From Eutypella sp. D-1 (lineage: Eukaryota > Ascomycota > Sordariomycetes > Xylariales > Diatrypaceae): 64,000 nucleotides of DNA. The position numbers and the translations under genes are program-made. Location: positions 558,001 to 622,000 of the forward strand of contig JAJTTP010000018.1 in assembly GCA_023313575.1 (NCBI GenBank), read 5' to 3'. The notes under the pieces were generated by a model. The model was not told where the DNA came from. It did not search any database and saw nothing but the letters and a program-made list of their open reading frames with translations. Positions 56,501 through 64,000 of the stretch are shown one piece after another; position 1 is the first letter of the stretch; each line of letters opens with the position of its first letter.

Positions 56501-59015
56501 CCGAGTGCTGTTGTGCTGCTATGGACAGGCAGTACCCCAGCACGCACCACTCATGGGTCTCTACCGTCATCACGGCTGCAGACTGATACGGCTAGCTGAT
56601 GACCCCGCAAGCGACTATGACGGATCAGGTCATCATTTAGACGGATTATCTAAGAGAGCGGGCCGGCGGGCTTATCCAAGGTATTCCTTCTTCAAAAATT
56701 TCTCAAGACGTTGCGCTCACATGACCGGCAAGAACACTAATGTGGCTTCATTCTCTGCTGGGGTATGGCTGGAGATAACCACCCTCGTGGAGTCCAAGGA
56801 TGACGGTATGCGGGAGCGATCCTCCTAGAAATCTTCTCCACTGTTCTCCTCGAGGCCCTCGCAGGACGCTAAGGCAAAACAGAGAACTCTGTGATGTTGA
56901 CGTGGACGAAGACGTGCAGCGGAGACGGTTTCCCTGGTTGGATGATGAGGGGATGGGTGTAGCATGGCGGGGTTAAGCGATGGTGTCGTTGCTGGCCCGT
57001 CGCATGGGTTGCCATGCAACGGGGACTGCTAACAAAAGCTCGCGAAGTATTGCCTTCTCGAATTTGAATACGGGCCGTTAGGGGCCAGGCCAGGGTGTCG
57101 CGGCTCTCGAGGCTAGACGCGAGGAGCTCGAGGCTTTACCACATTAGGCGAGATCCTCGATGAGGGACAAATGGGAGACCGTAAAGAGGTCCTCAGGGGG
57201 CAAACTGCCAAGCCGGGTACGGGTCTGAGTGGCCCCTTCAGAGGTCGTCGCCAATCACCGTGTGTAAATTTGGAATCTGGCTGCAGCAGGCAAGCAAAAG
57301 CAAAGAAAAACAAAGGAAACTAGGGAGGGCGGGGCGACTCCGAGGATCAAGTTTTGGTCTTTTTTGAGAAAGTACATGATGGAAAAGGAAAGATGGCGCA
57401 GTTAGCGACCTAATCGGTATCCGGTGCGGCCCAGGAAGAAAGCAGGTTGGGCTCATTAGCGGTTTCGATCGTGCTGCCTCCCTCCTTACCTCACCCCTTT
57501 CTTCATTCCCGCCCCCCCTTTACTAATCATTGGGGCCGCTGAGCTTATTTTGAGCCGGCGAATCACGCCAGCCTCAAATTCTTGGCGCTCGAGCCGCAAC
57601 AATGCTCAATAGCTGATAACTTGGCCATTGCCTAGAAAGGGATAGTTGGACCTCCTTCCCTCCCTCTTCTCGTCTCCCTTTGAACGCTTTAGTCCTTCCT
57701 GTGCTACGGAGGACTGTGATACATATTGTGCTACACACAAGTGGTATCTGACTGTCAGATGCTCTCTGCAAACCAGTGAACAGAACACAGGCTATATCTA
57801 TCAACGGTGGTATTGCCTCTCGTTATCGGTTCTCCAGCTGCTTGTCAGCCAAAACACCTGGATTATTCCTGGGGCTCCTTTTTTCTACACCCCTCCCCTT
57901 CTCTCCCTACCCTCCCCTTTCAGTAGGGAGCGGGGATTTTCGCGTAACTTACGCATAAAACCCGTGGAACATTTCTCCGACTGAATCACCCACGTGTGCT
58001 GCAGTGGACTCCAATGCCGCTCGCAACCCACCCCACTTCAAAATCACTTGGGTGGATGGAGGTCTATGAAAAAAAAAAAAGGCAACTAACCACTGCGTAC
58101 ACCGTTAGTAAGTATCGTCTCACGAAGTTGATGCGCTATGGGGAGCCCAACGGTGTCCATGTGGTAGCCCCGCCTTTGGTAGGTTGTCGGTCGGTATCAG
58201 ATAGTCCTTCATACGTTAAGTATACGTATGCCCAATGTGTACAGGCCATGGGGTAGGTAAGGGCTCTAGGACTTGGAGGTATCGAAGGTTTCTCGAGATT
58301 GGTATTCACAGCCTATTGTTCGCCCTTCGAATACAACATGAATACGAAGCAAACCAGCGTATCGACTCATACCTGCTCTCATATGTCGCATCCATACGCA
58401 TCGCAACTTATCGGCCCCCTCGCTCACCTAGCATAGCAAACATATACACTTGCAAGTACTCTTGCCCATACTCCGATTTGCAGCGGGGAGTTGGCATGTA
58501 ATCAACGTCACCGACACATTTTAGATGACCGAAAGCCTCGTCAAACAGGCCGACTGAATAGTGTCCGGTAGCACTGTTATTAGTCACATATCTGTATATG
58601 CTGGTGTAAGTTTGTTGGTCAATCAGTCCGTCGAGGGCTGAACGTTGACCTAGGTAAGTTACCTATAGAGAGGAATATAAGAGGAGCTTCCAAGTGCCGG
58701 GGTCCCATTGGGGTCCTCTTGATTTGATTTTACTCCAGGCCGACTAGATCAACTTCATGTCGACCTATCTTAAAGGGAGTTCCTTTATGCCAGTCCATCT
58801 TCCATCTCGTATTCCCATCTTCCCCCTTCTTCTCTATAAAGGAAAACTCCGTACCGTTCTTGTTGGCTCTCGCCTGCCGACCTATATCTGCAGACACCCG
58901 CTACTGCAACCACTACTGCCGGTACCACCTACTCTTCGGCAGCACCGCGTCTTAAGGTCTTACCCAACACCCGGGTACTCGGCGTCTGTCCCGACACCCG
59001 CACACGACCACCGCA
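53586..59015. other. Long gene-poor region, no supported gene
   Basis: About 5.4 kb. The part from about 54000 to 54650 is AT-rich and full of TAC/GTA-type short words; the rest has normal composition. Frames at 55094-55714 (minus) and 56376-56828 (plus) lack any recognisable domain. I see no transposase or reverse transcriptase remnant. Confidence 0.5.
58835..58840 (+). promoter_or_regulatory. TATA-box candidate of the glutamine amidotransferase gene
   Basis: TATAAA lies after a pyrimidine-rich stretch (CCCCCTTCTTCTC) about 175 bases upstream of the ATG at 59016. Its position and neighbourhood fit a fungal core promoter. Confidence 0.45.
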
Positions 59016-60174
59016 ATGCAGTTTCAAGAACAAGAATGGGCCCTACCCCAGATACCGGAGTTCCAAGAACAAGGATACGAACTGCCCCAACCCCAGACAC
59101 AGGAGTCCCAAGAACAAGAATACAAACTGCCCCTACCCCAGACACCTTACCGCCTCGGCATTCTGGTGACTGACCACAACCCCGTTCCGGCCTTTACGCA
59201 ACAAGGAGGGTACGCCACTGCCTATCAAGATGCGTTCAGACGAGGATGCAGACTGGTCTGGCCTGGTGTGCCAGTGGAGAGTTTGTTCACTATTCTTATC
59301 TACGATGTTGTCACGGAGAACAGAACTTACCCCTCAAGCGACGACGTCGATGCCATTCTCATCACTGGATCTGGAGCGTCTGCGAATGATGATGATGTTT
59401 GGGTCATTCAACTGCAGCAATATGTCCGCAACATGTACGATCGCCCCGTGACCCAGAGCGTTGCCATTCTCGGCTCATGCTTTGGACATCAGATTATCGC
59501 CAAAGCTCTGGGTGGCGTAGTTGCAGCCAATCCCAATGGCTGGGAGACCGGCGTTGAAACCGTTGAGCTTAACCCTGAGGGAATTGGGATCCTCGGCGCC
59601 GAAGAACTGGTTCGTATCTTACCCCACCTAACCTCCTTTTGTTGATGACCCCCACGTTCTGGTTCACGCGCATTCATCCTTGCTTACCCCTGATGTTCTG
59701 AATTCCCTCCAATTCATTCTTTTGTGCGACCTCAGCCCCACTATGTTTCAGTTTATACCATGCTCATCTCCGCCAATCCCGGCCCCAGAATGGTCCCAGC
59801 TAACTGGTTATGCCGAAAACGTGCAGAGAATCCACCAGATGCATCAGGACATCGTGACGATCCCGCCGCCGCCGCCCATAAGTAACCTCGGGTCCAGCGC
59901 AAAGTGTGAGATCCAGATCCTATACCAGCAGGACCGGTTAGAGTCAGTCCAGGGCCACCCCGAGTTCGTCGAATATATTTCGCTGGCGACCTTGCAGATG
60001 CTGTTTGAGAATGGGAAGTTGAACAAGAAGCAGCTTAAGAGAGCTAAGAGGCGAGCGGAACAAGAGCATGATGGCAACTTGTTCATTGTCATGTTCATCA
60101 ATGTCATTCATGATGCATGTCAGGAAAAACAACGCTTGTTACAAGGAGCCTGGTCGATTACGACTACGGCATGA
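59016..60174 (+). CDS. Class I glutamine amidotransferase-like protein with repeat N-terminus
   Basis: Modelled as exons 59016-59609 and 59827-60174; 313 residues. The N-terminal 44 residues are three degenerate copies of a Gln/Glu/Pro unit. The core then begins YRLGILVTDHNP. AILGSCFGHQIIAKALGG holds the nucleophile Cys in G-S-C-F-G-H, and VQGHPEF supplies the His and Glu of the triad; RIHQMHQDIV also matches stand-alone fungal GATases. The protein should hydrolyse glutamine or a gamma-glutamyl compound in the cytosol; such single-domain enzymes are often of unknown substrate. The intron is the weak point: the donor is GTTCGT, and the 217-nt length is long for this window. An alternative acceptor at 59750-59751 would add 25 residues in frame. 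The C-terminus is charged (KKQLKRAKRRAEQEH). Confidence 0.83.
59022..59147 (+). repeat. Tandem repeat, three ~42-bp units, in the amidotransferase gene
   Basis: Units 59022-59060, 59061-59105 and 59106-59147 encode 13, 15 and 14 residues built on QEQ-x-Y/W-x-LP. They keep the reading frame and differ by whole codons, as expected of a coding minisatellite. Confidence 0.85.
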
Positions 60175-62257
60175 TGATGAGGAGTAGTAGGAAGGAGGTC
60201 GGGAGTTAGGGTTAGACAAGAAGCACCAAGAAGGAAAAAGGCAGGAAAGGCCAATGGAGGCTAGGTAGAGTACAGAGAGAGCGATAGATGCTAGGAAATC
60301 ACGGGATACCTAGTCTTCAGGCTCGGCACCGGGAGGAAGGAAGGCGGTACCTTCGTTTGGAATCCGACTGGTTCGGTTCTTGGGCGGTATTTTGCTTTGC
60401 TTTCCTTCTCCTTTGTGTTGTTTTCGAGGACGAGGCTTAGGAAAGGGGGGCTTGAGGAAAGCAGAGAGGGGGGTGGGCTGGCCTTCTGTCTTTTATGTCC
60501 TTTAGCGGTCATTTATCCCTCTGCAACCGTTTCAACCCCCCTTGCTTGTTTTCTCTTCCTGTAGCTAATCTAATAATAGCCAGCCGTAAGACAGGCTTTC
60601 CCAGGAAACAGGTGGAGTGCGGAGGGTCACGGTGCATATATTTATGCGGGAGCCTCGTACGAGGGCATGTGGGATGCGCCGGATGCTACACCCATATTAC
60701 TCAGGGCTCTCGTCCCGGTGGGCCCTAAGGCCGGCTTTGGATCACGCGAGCCACGCAATCTCCCTGGCCTAGCCCTCTTTGTTAGCCGGAGGCAGCATCG
60801 GCACCAGGACAATGGAACGGAATGTAGTTACCTGCGGTTCGGCGGCGTGATCACACCGGGTGGTTACCCTAGGCTGACGGGAGAGTTGGAGCAGGGGGAG
60901 AGGGTCTGGTTACACGGAGCCGGGGCGTGTTTGTCGGGTGTGACGAGGTCTCGGACAGGGTTTATAGTTCCAACTTCCGTTTAGGACACGCTTGGACCAG
61001 AGCATAAAAGAGGAAAAAGAAGAGAATTAGATTCATAGCTATGGATAAACCAGTGACTTCACGCTTAGCATTAGGCTTCATATGCTGGATATGCATGTAC
61101 GACAATTGGATTGTGGAGAAGGGGACGGGATGAGATGTCTTTCCTATGGATTGGCTAGCTAGTAACTCTCTAGTAATAGGTACTTATGACCAAAAGCAGA
61201 GGGAGGAGCATAAAAAATTAAAGATGAGTTAAATGAGCGATCTAGAATGTGAATGACTATAGGGAAATGCTGTTTATATGTGCGACTAAAGGAGAGGAGA
61301 GTGCCCTGTGCTACTTGTTTCTCTTTCCTCCTTTGCTTACCTCTTATATATACCCTCTATACTGACCTTCCTTACATCCGGTCTCGCAGCCCTCCTGCTT
61401 ACGAGGAAGGAATGTGACGGCGAAGCGCAATAAAGCAGGCTACCCTGGATAATGAAAGTGACAGCGTGACAGAATTCTGATAACCATGGATCGTACGCGG
61501 TAGGCTGTGGTAGCCAGGCCAGCACATCGACAGCACACTAACGTCTACATATCAATACCTACCTATTCGGTATGAACTGATCAGTAAGCACCATCGAACG
61601 TGACCGGCCAATCGGCCGCGCAAGTCCCTAGAAAAAAAAGGGGGAAAGACAGGGGAGGGTGTCACGGATAGTGGATCCCCTTGATCTCCACACCCATTCG
61701 ATCATGCATACGTGCATTGCAGAATCTTTTCCCCCTATTTAAGCACTTCGATCACCCCACCCTACACGAAGACTTGACTTCCATTTCTTGGAAACTACAT
61801 CCTCTCGACGCGAAGGAAGTGTGAAAAGATGGAAAAGTTTATAAGGAACAAGTATAATCTGGGGTAGAGTGGCGATCCATACAATAAGGGTACCCCATCA
61901 TCGACCACCGACGACATCATCGAATAAGTGTATTCGCCCGACTACATTGAACGGATTTAGATTAGACGAACAGCTACGGAAAGTGTGCGGCTTGCGCCCC
62001 TCCCTAACTTCGACATGATGCATCGACCCTTACCATGAAGAACAGAGCCGATGTAAATGCAAGACCTGGCACCTAGGTAAAATGGTTCCGCCGTGCGACG
62101 TAATGTCGCGCCATGCTATGTTATGAGCTATGCTACGATGCGCGTTTCCACGCTATGCCAACGCCAACGCCAATGCCGGTCCATGCTACCGAGTTCTCCC
62201 GCTCGACCGGTCTGGATTAAAGGGGACCAGCAGTCTCCAGTCCACTCCGTCTGCCCG
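60175..62257. other. Convergent intergenic region, no supported gene
   Basis: About 2.1 kb between the amidotransferase stop and the GPCR stop. Frames are short and unrecognised. Both 3' UTRs lie here. Confidence 0.55.
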
Positions 62258-64000
62258 TCAATGAGAAGCTGGTCTATCACCACCCCCGCCAATCAACCTA
62301 GCGTCGAGCATTATGTCGTCAGCGGCGCCGTGTTGGCGGCGTTCGAAGGGGTCCTCCTCCGCGTCGACGTCGATGGCGTCCCACCACTCCCTCCTGGGAT
62401 CGCGGGCCATACCGTTATCTCCCCCGTCGACGAGGACGCCCGCATCCCCATCGGCGCCCTCAATTGCCGCCCGCGCCCTCTCCCTCTCCCTGGCTCTCGC
62501 CGCCCGGTCCAGCACCTCCTGGTCACGCCGGAGGTGCGCGAGTCGCGCGTCGCGATTCTGTTCCTCCCGCGTGCGGCCGGGCCTGACTCTCCTCCCCAGC
62601 CCCATCCAGCTTCCGCTGCCACCACTTCCGTTGCGGCGGTGTGATAGGAAATCGCAGTCGCCGAGCAGGGAACGGCGGCGGTCGGTGGCGGAGGAGCTGG
62701 AACCGGAGGCCGAGGTAGGTAGGTGGAGGCAGGTGGCGAGATCGCTGAGGAACCCGACGCTCCGGCGCCGCGGGTGCCGCCAAGGTTTCTCCCATGCACT
62801 GAAGAAGCAGCAGTCCACGGCGGCCCCTATGCATAGCGATACTAACGTCGCGATCTCGAGTCCGAATGATGATGGCGACGGCGCCGAGCCTGTCCCCATA
62901 CCCGTGGTGTCGTCTACGCCACCAGTCGCGACCATCGGCCCGTTGTGCCAGGTACCGTTCGTCCCGTCGGTGCCAGGCCGGAAGTCCGACGCGTCCTCCC
63001 AGTACCGCATCTCCCTGCTGAAGCTATTGTCGAACCCGGTAGCGTTCGCCACGAGTGGCGCAATCCACGTCAGCACGTAAATTGCTGGGTAAACGAATAG
63101 TAGCCGCAGCTGGCGCTCTATTCGGTCGCGCGACCGTCGTATTGTCTCCTCGGTCTCGTCCGTCGGCAGGTACACATCGCCGGGGCTTGTGTTCGTCGAC
63201 GATGCCATACCGGCTTGTCGCGCCGGCCCCAACCGCAGGATTTCCACGATGTTGTACAACGACCCCGCGACACTGCGTGCGCTGGCGCCTGTCTGGTTAA
63301 TTGATCGGCGCCATAGCGATCGGGCTGCGTGCACGGCGGAGGGCCGGAGCGATGGCGCAACCGAGGTGCGGGGTGAAAGGCCCTCATGAGCGGCGGACGG
63401 GGCGTCTCTCGCTGTGGCTTGAATTCCGACGGCGGTGGTCGCGTTGGAATGAGTCCTCGTCAAGTCACTCGCCCCCCCGGTGTTGCCGACCGTGGAAATT
63501 GTTGACCACAGAGGTGTTTCGGGCGGGGCATCCTGGCTGAACTGGATTGGCCGCCAGGAAATGCGGTGCGGGTAGGCAAGCCGGGCCGGCTTCGGCACTG
63601 CTGGCTGCTGCTGCTGCTGCGGTTGCTTTTCGAGCTTCAGCGTAGAGATCGTGGAACCTGCGGACACTTGGCGATCGCGATACTCTCCGATTGCCGGCGA
63701 TGCGCCGGACAGTCCGTTATCGAGGAGACCATGTTGGGCTATAGAAGGGGTGGCTGGAAAGTTGCTGTTGTGCCTCTTGCGGTCGGGGTAACGAGGCTGA
63801 AGAAAGCGACGCTGGTAATGGTGAGGATGAGGATATGGTGAGCTTTCACAAAAGCATCCCGCCGGAGAACTTGTCATGCTTTGGTTACTGGCCCGCCGTT
63901 GGTCGCGACAGAACCGCGCTAGTTGGAACCTGACGTATGCGTAGATGCCCACGTAGGTGAGGAAAATGGCCAAGAATATAATATACCGAGGAACCCAACT
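62258..64000 (-). CDS. G protein-coupled receptor, Gpr1/Git3 type, C-terminal part (5' end outside window)
   Basis: The minus-strand frame is open to the right edge and stops at 62258-62260, giving about 580 C-terminal residues. At the edge, WVPRYIIFLAIFLTYVGIYAYV matches transmembrane helix 5 of fungal Gpr1-type receptors. A third cytosolic loop of about 250 residues follows, rich in Ser, Pro and Gln with a Gln run (about 63610-63630). Then RQLRLLFVYPAIYVLTWIAPLV is helix 6 (near 63120-63040) and FGLEIATLVSLCIGAAVDCCFF helix 7 (near 62855-62790). The tail of ~180 residues is Arg/Asp/Gly-rich. Gpr1 and Git3 sense glucose or other nutrients and signal through a G-alpha to cAMP; the same family includes receptors of unknown ligand. 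An unusually long N-x-T/G-rich segment separates helices 6 and 7. Confidence 0.88.
   Translation of the reverse strand, partial: SWVPRYIIFLAIFLTYVGIYAYVRFQLARFCRDQRRASNQSMTSSPAGCFCESSPYPHPHHYQRRFLQPRYPDRKRHNSNFPATPSIAQHGLLDNGLSGASPAIGEYRDRQVSAGSTISTLKLEKQPQQQQQPAVPKPARLAYPHRISWRPIQFSQDAPPETPLWSTISTVGNTGGASDLTRTHSNATTAVGIQATARDAPSAAHEGLSPRTSVAPSLRPSAVHAARSLWRRSINQTGASARSVAGSLYNIVEILRLGPARQAGMASSTNTSPGDVYLPTDETEETIRRSRDRIERQLRLLFVYPAIYVLTWIAPLVANATGFDNSFSREMRYWEDASDFRPGTDGTNGTWHNGPMVATGGVDDTTGMGTGSAPSPSSFGLEIATLVSLCIGAAVDCCFFSAWEKPWRHPRRRSVGFLSDLATCLHLPTSASGSSSSATDRRRSLLGDCDFLSHRRNGSGGSGSWMGLGRRVRPGRTREEQNRDARLAHLRRDQEVLDRAARARERERARAAIEGADGDAGVLVDGGDNGMARDPRREWWDAIDVDAEEDPFERRQHGAADDIMLDARLIGGGGDRPASH

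Noticed and set aside
56376..56828. 150-codon plus-strand frame
   Set aside because: Considered as a decayed regulator or transposon piece, but no zinc-cluster, integrase or transposase motif can be found.
1..64000. CRISPR arrays, prokaryotic operons, insertion sequences
   Set aside because: No spaced direct repeats, ribosome-binding sites or transposase genes are seen; introns and HET genes mark this as fungal nuclear DNA.

Overview
The window looks like nuclear DNA of a filamentous ascomycete (Pezizomycotina). Genes are interrupted by short GT..AG introns, mostly 50-100 bp, several with CTRAC-type branch sites. There are two HET-domain genes, a Gpr1/Git3-type receptor fragment, a fungal RBM25/Snu71-type splicing factor and a tRNA-Asn with an anticodon-loop intron. 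I cannot name genus or species from sequence alone. Secreted pectin- and glucan-active enzymes would fit a plant-associated or saprotrophic life, but that is inference.

Layout, left to right: the 3' end of a Gln/Pro-rich protein (2-316); a long non-coding stretch; a single-pass membrane SH3 protein (5539-7706); a seven-exon secreted arylsulfatase (9524-11841, minus); a secreted GH28 exo-polygalacturonase-like enzyme (13855-15354, minus); an enoyl-CoA hydratase family protein ending in SKL, so probably peroxisomal (16295-17290, minus); an RRM+PWI splicing factor (18713-21445, minus), whose upstream region faces a mitochondrial ribosomal bS21m gene (plus, to 23358); an alpha/beta-hydrolase (24454-25857, minus); a YwbE-domain protein with a C-terminal zinc-finger-like motif (27530-28129); a two-exon FAD/NADPH monooxygenase-like protein (28513-30253); split tRNA-Asn(GTT) (30707-30803); a sugar O-acetyltransferase (31629-32432) tail to tail with a GNAT acetyltransferase (32701-33480, minus); a small secreted, probably GPI-anchored protein (34142-34903, minus).

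The right half is more accessory in character. Two unrelated HET-domain genes lie in tandem on the minus strand (36030-38584 and 39240-41006), followed by a GH16 glucanase (42511-43552, minus), an MFS transporter (46386-48556, minus), an F-box protein (52603-53585, minus), a class I glutamine amidotransferase with a repeat-built N-terminus (59016-60174) and the 3' part of a GPCR gene running off the right edge (62258-64000, minus). Long stretches between these genes (43553-46385, 48557-52602, 53586-59015) show no gene I can support.

How the genes fit together: I see no biosynthetic cluster (no polyketide synthase, NRPS or terpene synthase), no CRISPR and no clear transposon. The most system-like unit is the HET pair, candidate non-self recognition genes that trigger cell death on contact between unlike strains. 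Gene models were built by hand from splice signals and frame continuity; exon coordinates were checked for phase, but no homology search was possible.
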